A DNA stretch of 64,000 bases from Bacillota bacterium (lineage in GTDB: Bacteria > Bacillota > Clostridia > Lachnospirales > Lachnospiraceae). Numbering within the stretch: the first letter of the stretch is position 1; each line of letters opens with the position of its first letter. Both the position numbers and the translations under genes were made by a program. The stretch is taken from the NCBI GenBank assembly GCA_902363515.1, contig CABJAN010000001.1, forward strand, positions 248,001 through 312,000, in the 5' to 3' direction. The notes under the pieces are model-generated. The model saw only the letters and a program-made list of their open reading frames with translations, did not search any database and was not told the DNA's origin. Shown piece after piece: positions 43,243-51,702 of this stretch.

Positions 43243-45329
43243 ACTGTTCCTCTATTTGACACCTCCACATTTCTTTTAAATCCAACATAAGTAGCAACAA
43301 AATAAAGGGCATAAATCCCAAAAAACAGTCCAAAAGAAACTACAAAATACTCAAGAACGGATGCTTTCACGCCTGTGAAAAAAATAAATTTGTGGCTGAT
43401 AAACACGGATATAATTCCACTGATCACAGCAGCCAGCAGCGCCGGACAGAGATAATAACCTGCCAGTTGTTTCCAGATAATCTTATCCACTTCTTTTTTG
43501 TTTAACCCCAGTTTTTTCAAGACTTCATACCGAAATCTGTACTTTGCAGAGTCACTGAGCTGTTGTACAGCCAACACTGTAAACGCTACACACAGAAATA
43601 CCAGTCCGATATAAAAACAGGGAAATACAACACTGGAAAGGGTATACTTAATCTCTGGTATCAGATTGTCTCCCACCAGATTTTTGGAATAATAGACTAC
43701 TACACTGTCACTTCCATACCCGGTATTTCCTCCTGGCGGATTCTGGCCTTCATAAGTCTCCTCTCTTTCCTCCATAAGCGCATCTAAATCCTGCTGCAAA
43801 TCCCCTGGAGCTTCCCCTTTTATATCAACTGCCAGTTCCGCATAATAGGGCTGCATCTGTTCTGCAGCATCATCTGAAACTATAAGAATGTAATCTGCTC
43901 CATTATGTCCATCCTGAGAAAAGGGTTCTGTATAAAAATCCTGAAAAGAAAGTTTCCTTCCATTCACCTCTATCCTGAGATTTTGGGAAAAATCTCCTGT
44001 TTCTTTATAAACCCGCTCTTTCATATGAATGGCATACTCCTCTTTTCCAAGGGCAATTTTCTCATATCCCAGCATTTCCCGTAAATGATTATAATCAGAT
44101 AGCTTCATATAAGTATCATAGCTGCAATAAGTTGCATTTTCGTGCTTCTCTACTTCTGCCTTTAACGCCTTCTCATTTGGTGTTCCATCCGGATTCTGGT
44201 ACATGGTTCCAAAAGTCTGCAAATGAGTATACAGCCATGCGTTCACCTGTGCATCCTGGTTCTCATAAATCAGATACCGATAAGCTTCCTGAACCTCTGT
44301 TTTTTCTTCCAGTACCTTCCGTTCTTTTTCAAAAGAATCCTCTGTATCAGAACTATATACCTGCACATCAAAAGGAAATTTATTTCTTAACATCTGATTC
44401 TGAAAATCACTGAACATAAACGCCACCACGCATCCCAAAAGGGCAATGGTAAACAGGGATGTCAGCGTTCCCATAGTAAATTGCATGGCTCTGATTTTGG
44501 AAGAAAACTGCCTGAGTAAAAACAAATTGGCCCCCTGATAGATTCCCTTTCCCCGTTTCCTGATATAACACACAATCCAGGAAGACACACCCACATAAAA
44601 CAGGTAAATCGTCAGTACAAGCCCCACCAGAAATCCTACAATTTCTCCGGTATCACGAATCACACCACGAAACATCCACCATGCAAAAATCCCCATAAAC
44701 ACCAGAGATATTGGCAGCAATATTCGCTTCCAGGCTTCATGAGCCTCTCTGTTCTTCTCATTCTGCCGGTCTGCATTCATTAATCCGTAGATACTCATTT
44801 TCTTAAACCTTCTCCTGCAGCGCAGTAAAGCCAGAAGATAACATCCTCCGTAACAGCCGGCGGTCATAAGAATACAGTTTCTGTTATACTCTAGCTGAAA
44901 ATGGTAATCCATCTGTATCATATGATACAAAACAGACAAAAGTACCTGTTGCAGCAAGCCTCCCAGAATCAGTCCAATTCCAAAAGCCAGAGCGCCCAGA
45001 AGTATATTTTCCCTGATATACAGTCTGGATATTTCCCTTTTCTTCATTCCAATAAGCAGGTAAATACCAAATTCCCGGCTTCGTTTGTCCAGCATAAAAC
45101 GCACCATATAGTGAATCAGCCACGCTACAATCAGCACCACAAAAAAGGTTGCCAAGCCAATAATTGCCGCCATAATACCCGCCGATTCAGAACTTTGCTG
45201 TATGTCTTTGGAAAACAAAACCGTATTAAAAGCAAACATCAGTGCAGTCACAAAGGTCATAGTGAGCAAATACACCAGATAATCCTTCACAGAACGTTTT
45301 ACATTCCGAAATGCTAATTTCCCCTGCAT
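43239..45329 (-). CDS. Bce-type ABC transporter permease (BceB/FtsX-like)
   Basis: A 696-residue permease with ten predicted membrane helices in the Bce pattern: four N-terminal, two plus two central, and a large extracellular domain of ~220 residues (roughly 320-560) between helices 7 and 8, with three C-terminal helices in an FtsX domain (FYIGLVFLCVAFTVLAVQQLSDS). The large domain is the expected peptide-contacting part. It overlaps the ATPase stop by one base and the Asp-box gene by 4 bp. Role: resistance to, and signalling of, cell-wall-active peptides. Confidence 0.93.
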   Translation of the reverse strand: MQGKLAFRNVKRSVKDYLVYLLTMTFVTALMFAFNTVLFSKDIQQSSESAGIMAAIIGLATFFVVLIVAWLIHYMVRFMLDKRSREFGIYLLIGMKKREISRLYIRENILLGALAFGIGLILGGLLQQVLLSVLYHMIQMDYHFQLEYNRNCILMTAGCYGGCYLLALLRCRRRFKKMSIYGLMNADRQNEKNREAHEAWKRILLPISLVFMGIFAWWMFRGVIRDTGEIVGFLVGLVLTIYLFYVGVSSWIVCYIRKRGKGIYQGANLFLLRQFSSKIRAMQFTMGTLTSLFTIALLGCVVAFMFSDFQNQMLRNKFPFDVQVYSSDTEDSFEKERKVLEEKTEVQEAYRYLIYENQDAQVNAWLYTHLQTFGTMYQNPDGTPNEKALKAEVEKHENATYCSYDTYMKLSDYNHLREMLGYEKIALGKEEYAIHMKERVYKETGDFSQNLRIEVNGRKLSFQDFYTEPFSQDGHNGADYILIVSDDAAEQMQPYYAELAVDIKGEAPGDLQQDLDALMEEREETYEGQNPPGGNTGYGSDSVVVYYSKNLVGDNLIPEIKYTLSSVVFPCFYIGLVFLCVAFTVLAVQQLSDSAKYRFRYEVLKKLGLNKKEVDKIIWKQLAGYYLCPALLAAVISGIISVFISHKFIFFTGVKASVLEYFVVSFGLFFGIYALYFVATYVGFKRNVEVSNRGTV

Positions 45330-46084
45330 TATACCTCACCTCCTGTCAAAGACAGAACGTCCAGGATTTCATTTAAAAATTCTCTTCTTGTTTTCTCTCC
45401 ACGCATCAGCTCATGGAATATTTTTCCATCTTTTAAGAATAAAATCCGTCCGCAATAGCTGGCTGAAAAAGCATCATGGGTTACCATGAAAATGGTTGCT
45501 TTTAATTCCCTGTTCAGCTTCGTAAAGGTTTCTAAAAGAGTCTGAGCTGCCCTGGAGTCAAGAGCTCCTGTAGGTTCGTCCGCTAAAATCAGTTTCGGAT
45601 GATTCACCAGGGCTCTTGCACAGGCGCATCTCTGTTTCTGCCCGCCTGAAACCTGATAAGGAAACTGATTTTTTACTTCTTCTATGCCAAGAAGCTTCAA
45701 CATATCCTGGCACTGTTTTTCAATGACACTTTTCTTCTCTTTCCTGAGACTCATTGCAAGCATAACATTTTCTTCCAGAGTAAGAGTATCCAGAAGATTA
45801 TATTCCTGAAAAACAAAGCCCAGATTTTTCTTCCGAAACTCAGCAACCTGATCTTCTGACAATTCCGTAATATCCGTATTCTCATAATAAATATGTCCGG
45901 CAGTAACCCGGTCAATGGTAGAAAGCATATTTAAAAGTGTTGTTTTGCCAGAGCCGCTGGCTCCCATAACCCCTACAAATTCTCCCTGCTCTACCGTAAA
46001 ACTTACCCTGTCCACCGCTTTTGTCACGGTTCTTCCTGTACCATAATATTTCTCAATGTCACATACCCTGATATATTCTCTCAT
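45329..46084 (-). CDS. Bce-type ABC transporter ATP-binding protein
   Basis: A 251-residue ATPase. Walker [10 protein letters not shown], signature SGGQKQRCACARAL, Walker [14 protein letters not shown], and the switch His in [11 protein letters not shown]. It is a close paralogue of the ATPase at 277-1044 (same motifs; the tail ELMRGEKTRREFLNEILDVLSL parallels [22 protein letters not shown]). It couples to the large permease immediately downstream. Confidence 0.95.
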   Translation of the reverse strand: MREYIRVCDIEKYYGTGRTVTKAVDRVSFTVEQGEFVGVMGASGSGKTTLLNMLSTIDRVTAGHIYYENTDITELSEDQVAEFRKKNLGFVFQEYNLLDTLTLEENVMLAMSLRKEKKSVIEKQCQDMLKLLGIEEVKNQFPYQVSGGQKQRCACARALVNHPKLILADEPTGALDSRAAQTLLETFTKLNRELKATIFMVTHDAFSASYCGRILFLKDGKIFHELMRGEKTRREFLNEILDVLSLTGGEV

Positions 46085-46105
46085 GATTTTTTCACTCCCT
46101 TTTGA

Positions 46106-46182
46106 CTTACAGTTCTTTATACCCCTACTATAACAAGTTTCCTGTAAGCCTGGTATCAGTTTTCCTTTCTCCTATCTTACAG
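46106..46182 (-). promoter_or_regulatory. Upstream region of second Bce ABC genes with three CTTACAG half-sites
   Basis: CTTACAG at 46106-46112, its complement CTGTAAG at 46142-46148 and CTTACAG at 46176-46182 have the same half-site as the perfect dyad of module 1, but no TNACA-N4-TGTAA dyad is present. A -10-like TATAGT (minus strand, about 46133-46128) lacks a good -35. Operator function is a guess. Confidence 0.4.
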
Positions 46183-47187
46183 TTTTGAAAGATAACTGCT
46201 TACCGGAAAGAAAATCTGAACCTCTGTGCCACACTTTTCCCTGGATTTCAGCGTCAGTTCCAGCCCCATCTTCTGGCAGAGCTTCTGGCACAGATACAGC
46301 CCCATTCCTGTAGAACGTTCATGAGTGCGCCCATTACTTCCTGTAAATCCTTTCTCAAAAACTCTTTTCTGCTCTTCTTTTGGAATTCCTGCTCCATTAT
46401 CCCTTACGCTAAGAGATACCCCTTTCTCCGTAGCAGAGGTAAAAATCCAGATGTTTGCTCCTTCTTCCTTTCTATATTTCGTACTGTTCAGTATCAACTG
46501 ATTCAAAATGAAAAGAATCCATTTTTTATCTGTAGATACCCTGTGAGGACAATTCACTTCTACCTGAACCCTGTTCTGAATCAAATAATATTTATTCCTT
46601 CCCAAAACCTCTCTGGCCACTTCCTCCAGGTCTGTTTCCCGAAGCTGGTAATCCTTATATACCGCTCCAAGTCTGGCATAATACAATGCCATCTCCACAT
46701 AATTTTCTATTTTCTGGTTCTCCTGACTGATATTCCTGGTTACTTCATCTCTATGATTTTCACAGGACAGGGCTATACTGGTAATGGGCGCTTTAATCTC
46801 ATGTACCCAGCTTTCAATATACTCCCTGTAATCCTTCTGTTCATCCTCCATCTTCCGAAGACTTTCTATAACCGCTTTGTTAGAACGCCTGATAAATTCC
46901 CTGTATAAGCAGTCCTCCAGTCTATAGGAATCCGGCATAAGTTCGCCTAATAAATATCGCTTATCCGCCTTTTCCAAAATCATTTCTATTTGCCGGAAGT
47001 ACCGTCTTCTGCTGCAATATTCCCATAAAAACCATGCGAAAAATATTCCGGCCCAGACCAGTAAAATCACCCGGCAAGTTTCCAGCGGATAACCTGTAGC
47101 ATACAAAAATCCAGTAAGCAGCAGCATGCAAAAAATCTGAACAATCACCAGTAATATTTTATCTTTCAGGTAGTCCGTAAACTTCAT
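46177..47187 (-). CDS. BceS-type histidine kinase
   Basis: A 336-residue intramembrane-sensing kinase with two helices at about 10-31 and 38-56 and almost no external loop. Phospho-acceptor His129 in ESWVHEIKAPI; N box LILNSTKY; G boxes DNGAGIP and STGMGLYL. Same length and His position as the module 1 kinase. It starts 18 bp after the response-regulator stop. Confidence 0.93.
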   Translation of the reverse strand: MKFTDYLKDKILLVIVQIFCMLLLTGFLYATGYPLETCRVILLVWAGIFFAWFLWEYCSRRRYFRQIEMILEKADKRYLLGELMPDSYRLEDCLYREFIRRSNKAVIESLRKMEDEQKDYREYIESWVHEIKAPITSIALSCENHRDEVTRNISQENQKIENYVEMALYYARLGAVYKDYQLRETDLEEVAREVLGRNKYYLIQNRVQVEVNCPHRVSTDKKWILFILNQLILNSTKYRKEEGANIWIFTSATEKGVSLSVRDNGAGIPKEEQKRVFEKGFTGSNGRTHERSTGMGLYLCQKLCQKMGLELTLKSREKCGTEVQIFFPVSSYLSKL

Positions 47188-47205
47188 TTCTTCCTGTCCT
47201 TTCCC

Positions 47206-47871
47206 TTAAATCCGGTACCCCATTCCCCTTTTGGTTTCAATAAAATTCTTCACTCCAATCTGTTCTAACTTGGCTCTGATACGCGTTATATTCACACTCA
47301 ATGTATTGTCATCAATATAAACCTCATGATCCCAGAGATATTCAATCAAATCCATCCGCGGTGTGATTTCTCCTTTTTTCAAAAATAAAAAGTGCAGAAT
47401 TTTCATCTCATTTTTAGACAGTTCCTGTTGCTTGTCGCCATAGCCAATACAGCCCCTGGCAAGATCCAGTTCCACACCTTTGTGAAAAAGCCGCGGCGTT
47501 TCCTCCTCTTTTTTCCTGGTGCGTTTCAGCACTGCTGCAATATGCGCCAACAAAACCGGCGGATAAAAAGGTTTCGTAATATAGTCATCACCGCCTTTTA
47601 CCATTCCTGTTAATTCATCCATGGCGTCTGTGCGGCTGGTCACAAAGATAATAGGAACTTCAGAATGTTTACGGATTTCTCCGCACACCTCAAATCCCGA
47701 TATCCCCGGCAAATTCAAGTCCAGTAAAACCAGATCCGGCTGAAGTTCCAGCACTTTTTCACTAATCCTTTCAAAGCTCTCTATTGCTGTCACTTCGTAT
47801 AAAGCATCTCTCAATAGCTGACTTAGTTCCTGACGAATTCCCTGTTCATCTTCAATAATCACAATATGCAT
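47206..47871 (-). CDS. BceR-type response regulator (OmpR family)
   Basis: A 222-residue regulator: receiver domain with EDE8 region, phospho-Asp51 (LLDLNLPG) and Lys in YITKPFYPP; C-terminal OmpR-type winged helix (LSKNEMKIL; DDNTLSVNITRIRAKL). A longer frame extends 34 codons upstream, but the ATG at 47871 has AGGAGTGG ahead and the product begins like its family (MHIVIIEDE). First gene of the second Bce module. Confidence 0.93.
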   Translation of the reverse strand: MHIVIIEDEQGIRQELSQLLRDALYEVTAIESFERISEKVLELQPDLVLLDLNLPGISGFEVCGEIRKHSEVPIIFVTSRTDAMDELTGMVKGGDDYITKPFYPPVLLAHIAAVLKRTRKKEEETPRLFHKGVELDLARGCIGYGDKQQELSKNEMKILHFLFLKKGEITPRMDLIEYLWDHEVYIDDNTLSVNITRIRAKLEQIGVKNFIETKRGMGYRI

Positions 47872-47918
47872 ATTCCACTCCTGTTCCTGCACGCTTAAAA
47901 GCACATAATGAAAGAAAA

Positions 47919-47944
47919 GGACCCGTATCCTAAGATACGAGCCC
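47919..47944. terminator. Terminator after the NlpC/P60 gene
   Basis: CGTATC-CTAA-GATACG core with flanking G/C pairs. On the minus strand it is followed by CCTTTTCTTTC, a moderate U tract. It separates the NlpC/P60 gene from the Bce regulator gene. Confidence 0.65.
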
Positions 47945-47962
47945 CTGTATGTAGATTTTATT

Positions 47963-49357
47963 TTACTGAACAATACGTCTTACAGCAATGTAATCTCTGT
48001 ATAATGCATTTGCTGTATATTTGATACCACCCTTTGGATATGGAGCACTGTTAGAAGCATGTACAATACCACCATCTCCTGTCAGGATTGCTACGTGACC
48101 AGGATATACGATAAGGTCTCCTGCGCGTGCTTCAGAATAGCTGATTCCTACACCTGAAGAAGCCTGTGCATCACTTACACGTGGTAAGCTGTAACCAAAG
48201 TGACCATAAATCTGCTGTGTAAATCCAGAACAATCAATACCATTTGTTAAGCTGTTTCCACCATAAACATATGGATTTCCAATAAACTGCATTGCATATG
48301 CTACAACTGCCGCACCTGTTCCGCTGTTGTAAGAAGGTGCGCTGGTAGAACCACTGTTGCTATTTCCTGGCTTACTGGTAGATCCGCTGTTTCCTGTGCT
48401 GCCACTGTTATTATTAGTAGAACCACCATTGTTTGGTTTTACATTATTGTTTGTATTGCCACTATTATTTGTGTTTCCACCATTGTTAGCACTTCCTCCA
48501 TTATTGTTAGAAGAGCCACCGTTATTGGTATTTCCACCTGTAATTGCGTTTCCGCCTGTAGAACCACCACCATTGTTCTGGTTCTGCTGCTGTTTCTTAG
48601 CAGCTTCCTCTGCCGCTTTTGCTGCTGCAGCTTCTTCTTCCTGAATTTTCTTCAGTTCTGCATTCTGCTGCTGAATTAACTGTTTATACTGTTCTGCCTG
48701 AGCTTTTGCATTGGCAATCTGTGCTTCATAGTCAGATGCTGTTGCTTTTAATTCTGTAACTTTTGTTTCCAGACTTGCTTTTACACCTTCCTGCTCGCTC
48801 TTAGCAGTTTCTAATTCGTGTTTTTCATTTTCTAACTGTTCTTCCAAATCTTTGACTTCCTGAACGATAGCTTTCATCTCTTTCAGCTCGTCTCTATCAT
48901 ACTGGTACATTTTCTCAGTATTTTCAGCTTTGGAAAGCATAGTAGCAAGGCTGTCAGACTCTAATAAAATCTGTGCCCATGTATCGTTTCCACCGTTTTC
49001 ATACATGTACTGAATTCTTTTCTTCATTGCTTCATACTGTTCGTCACGGTCAGCCTCTGCCTGTACCAACTCTTCTTTTGTTTCTTCAATATCTGCTTCT
49101 TTTTCTACAATATCGTCTGCCAGTAATTCAATCTGTGCCATAGCATCAACGATCTGCTGCTGTGTAGTACTGATCTGTCCCATCAGGGCCTGCTTTTTGC
49201 TCTCCAGGCTGCTTGCTTCTGCCTGTGCTGCTGAAAGTTTACTCTGTGTTGCGGATTTCTGAGCCTGCACCTCATCTTTTCTTGCTGCGGAAACAGGGAG
49301 AACCTGTGCTGCAGTCATAGCAAATACCAGTGACAGACATACTAATCTTTTTTTCAT
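47963..49357 (-). CDS. Secreted NlpC/P60 peptidoglycan hydrolase with coiled coil (CwlO/PcsB-like)
   Basis: A 464-residue exported protein. Signal peptide MKKRLVCLSLVFAMTAAQVLPVSAA; long coiled coil (about 27-250), as in CwlO/PcsB proteins that dock to FtsEX; Asn/Gly/Ser-rich low-complexity linker (about 260-345); C-terminal NlpC/P60 domain with catalytic Cys in NGIDCSGF, His in YPGHVAIL and a third residue in IVHASN. It should cleave stem-peptide bonds during growth or division. The linker DNA is repetitive (about 48330-48570) and may vary in length between strains. Confidence 0.93.
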   Translation of the reverse strand: MKKRLVCLSLVFAMTAAQVLPVSAARKDEVQAQKSATQSKLSAAQAEASSLESKKQALMGQISTTQQQIVDAMAQIELLADDIVEKEADIEETKEELVQAEADRDEQYEAMKKRIQYMYENGGNDTWAQILLESDSLATMLSKAENTEKMYQYDRDELKEMKAIVQEVKDLEEQLENEKHELETAKSEQEGVKASLETKVTELKATASDYEAQIANAKAQAEQYKQLIQQQNAELKKIQEEEAAAAKAAEEAAKKQQQNQNNGGGSTGGNAITGGNTNNGGSSNNNGGSANNGGNTNNSGNTNNNVKPNNGGSTNNNSGSTGNSGSTSKPGNSNSGSTSAPSYNSGTGAAVVAYAMQFIGNPYVYGGNSLTNGIDCSGFTQQIYGHFGYSLPRVSDAQASSGVGISYSEARAGDLIVYPGHVAILTGDGGIVHASNSAPYPKGGIKYTANALYRDYIAVRRIVQ

Positions 49358-49750
49358 ACCTCTCTGTACCTTTCCCTTACATTAATACTATGTTGAAATA
49401 ATTAATTTCTGTAACAATTTCGAAACAATTTTGAACTTCCTGTATATAGTACCATAATTTTTTCCTATTTGCAAGTCTGAAGCGGATTTTTTTTCATTTT
49501 TTTCTTAAAATCTAGTTAATAAAGTTGTGATTTTCTTCAACAAACCTCTTGATTTTCAAGGGTTTTAGAAATTATTTCAGCTCACAAACCCTTATTTCCT
49601 ATGCTTCTTCATATCTTTAAAAAATCCTCTTCGTTTTTCTCTTGATTTACGCTATAATGGAATGGCAAACAGAACCTTTTTTTCAACATAAAGCTTGAAA
49701 TTGTTACAAAATCTTTTCATAAAATCCACAGAGAAAGGAGGACTACCCTT
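49358..49750. promoter_or_regulatory. Divergent promoter region for the NlpC/P60 and PsiE-like genes
   Basis: NlpC/P60 promoter on the minus strand: TTGCAA (49474-49469), 17-nt spacer, TACTAT (49451-49446). The PsiE-like side has TATAAT near 49652 with a poor -35. GAAATTGTTACA occurs in the NlpC leader (minus strand, about 49420-49409) and before the PsiE-like gene (plus, about 49697-49708); it resembles one half of a WalR box. No gene is seen. Confidence 0.5.
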
Positions 49751-50155
49751 TTGAAGAGAAAATTAAACGAAATTATTTATACCATATCCCGCTACACAGA
49801 AATTGTTTTATCAGCAATCATGCTTCTTGTCATCATTACTTTGATTGTTCCTATGTTGTACAATTTCCTGCGAATCCCGCTTTTGGACATTACGCCCGGG
49901 CAGTTTACAGAATTTCTTGGAAATGCCCTGACATTGCTGATTGGTGTAGAATTTGTTAAGATGCTGGCCAAACACACTGCGGAAAATCTTCTGGAAGTGC
50001 TGATGTTTGCCATTGCAAGGCAGATGGTTGTGGAACACCTCAACATGGGCGAAACGCTCATTGGAGTGGTAGCCATTGGTATTATCTTTGCAATCCGTAA
50101 ATATCTGTTGCTGAAAAACTCTAATGACAAAGAAAAGACTTATGATAAATTGTAA
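49751..50155 (+). CDS. PsiE-like small membrane protein
   Basis: A 134-residue protein with about four membrane helices (IVLSAIMLLVIITLIVPML; FLGNALTLLIGVEFVKML; LLEVLMFAIARQMVV; GVVAIGIIFAIRKYLL). The pattern matches the phosphate-starvation-inducible PsiE family (function unknown). It starts with TTG at 49751 behind AAAGGAGG. Stand-alone gene, divergent from the NlpC/P60 hydrolase. Confidence 0.75.
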   Translation: MKRKLNEIIYTISRYTEIVLSAIMLLVIITLIVPMLYNFLRIPLLDITPGQFTEFLGNALTLLIGVEFVKMLAKHTAENLLEVLMFAIARQMVVEHLNMGETLIGVVAIGIIFAIRKYLLLKNSNDKEKTYDKL

Positions 50156-50194
50156 AAACTATGTTTTTCCACAGTATTCAATCCTTCTTAGAGG

Positions 50195-51535
50195 TTATAC
50201 TGTGGGAAAACAAAATCTTTTTAACAGTTCTTCATATTCACTATAGTATTCACAATTCTCCATCCGGAAAGAATCTGGCATTTGCTTCACTTTTTCCCAT
50301 CCCCATCTATAAAGCTGCGGTTTCAAAATCTGTTCCTTTTGTAGTTCGAATAGCAATGCTCTCTGTCGGAATTGCAGCCGATATTTTAATGTCTCTGTGA
50401 CTTGTCCGGGAAAATATCTGCACATTTCCTCAATCAACTGCTTTCCTATCTCCATCTCTCTATAATGCGTCCATTGTTTATGTATCTCATCCGTAAACTT
50501 CATCCATACAGATTCCTTTTTAGGATAAACTATTCCCATAAATCCAGCATCTTTATAACACCACAATGTCCATGATATCTTGTACTTCTGGAACAATTCC
50601 AGCGTATCCTCTACCAACTCCATAACATGCCCAAATTCCTGCCCTGCAATGTCATATCCTGCCTCTCCACATAAAAGTGGTCTTTCAAATTTCTGCATTT
50701 TTGAAATCATATGTTGGAACCGTTGTTCAAATATACTTTTTCTCATCTCCCTGGGATATTCCAAATCGCACAAGTCCTTTTCCCAGACTGTAGGATAAAA
50801 ATGAAATGTAATAGCAGTTTGTTGATCTTTGATTTCTTTTATAGAAGAAAAATCCATTGCAAAAAAATCCCCCTCTAAAAAGAGAATATGATTTTTATCA
50901 ACTTCCCGAATTGCCTCAGTAACTCTTTCATAAAAATTTTGCAGCATCCCTTCTTTTGCTGGCATTAAAAATGGCTCATTAAGCAAATCATATCCAAGTA
51001 TAAATTCTTCCTCTGCATATCTTCTGCTAAATTCCTTCCACAGCCTTATCATCTGCTCCTGAAATACTTGAAAATGCCAAAATTGCGGTATTCCTGTCTG
51101 ATTATCTGAATGCCAGTCTGGATTTTCACCACCTGGAACAGCATGAAGGTCAGGCATTAAAAAAATTTCATATTTTCTACATAAGGCTAACAATCTGTCA
51201 AAATGCCGAAATCCTTCTTCTCTCCATATCATTGGATTTTCATCATTCAAAAACCAATGGTAATTAAAGGGAACACGAATTAAATTAATTCCTATTTTTT
51301 TCAAAAAGTGAAAATCTTCATCTCTCACAAAAGCTGTGACAAAATTTTCAAAAAAACTATTACTTCTCTCTTCTCCAAAACATTCTGTAAATGTTTCTTT
51401 TATCTGCTTTTCTGTAGTAGGAATTCCTAACATAAAATGCTCCAGATTTAACCAGCTTCCTATTCCTAATCCACAAAATTGGATAGGCTTTCCCCTATAA
51501 TAAAATTGCTTTCCATTTACTTTTACAAAATCCAT
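50195..51535 (-). CDS. GH5-type glycoside hydrolase (intracellular)
   Basis: A 446-residue (beta/alpha)8 glycosidase of the GH5/cellulase superfamily without a signal peptide, so it acts on imported oligosaccharides. General acid Glu187 in YDLLNEPFL; nucleophile Glu291 in LLCGEAGYD; other core motifs INLIRVPFNYHW, MPDLHAVPGG and TFHFYPTVW. It is divergent from the GH43 gene across a shared palindromic box, so both are probably induced together. Linkage specificity is not determinable from these motifs. Confidence 0.87.
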   Translation of the reverse strand: MDFVKVNGKQFYYRGKPIQFCGLGIGSWLNLEHFMLGIPTTEKQIKETFTECFGEERSNSFFENFVTAFVRDEDFHFLKKIGINLIRVPFNYHWFLNDENPMIWREEGFRHFDRLLALCRKYEIFLMPDLHAVPGGENPDWHSDNQTGIPQFWHFQVFQEQMIRLWKEFSRRYAEEEFILGYDLLNEPFLMPAKEGMLQNFYERVTEAIREVDKNHILFLEGDFFAMDFSSIKEIKDQQTAITFHFYPTVWEKDLCDLEYPREMRKSIFEQRFQHMISKMQKFERPLLCGEAGYDIAGQEFGHVMELVEDTLELFQKYKISWTLWCYKDAGFMGIVYPKKESVWMKFTDEIHKQWTHYREMEIGKQLIEEMCRYFPGQVTETLKYRLQFRQRALLFELQKEQILKPQLYRWGWEKVKQMPDSFRMENCEYYSEYEELLKRFCFPTV

Positions 51536-51597
51536 ATTTTATTTCCTCGTCTTTCTTACATAATTATCTTTATTTTATAATCTCCTAATCAAAAGAA

Positions 51598-51620
51598 AAG
51601 GTTGAAATTTTTTCATCCTT
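51598..51620. promoter_or_regulatory. Palindromic regulator box between GH5 and GH43 genes
   Basis: AAGGTTGAA-ATTTT-TTCATCCTT, arms 8/9 complementary. The GH43 -10 TATACT (51643-51648) lies ~36 nt from the dyad centre and the GH5 -10-like box lies ~33-35 nt away on the other side; neither has a good -35. A related box is at 60745-60767. Confidence 0.7.
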
Positions 51621-51702
51621 ATATGAACTTCTCCCAGAATGATATACTAAAAAATAATAGTCACAGACTAATTATAAACTCTGATACAGAAAGGAAATTT
51701 TT

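Noticed and set aside
48357..48644. Proline/leucine/phenylalanine-rich plus-strand frame in the NlpC/P60 gene
   Set aside because: Complement of the Asn/Gly/Ser linker repeats; composition is an artefact of low complexity.
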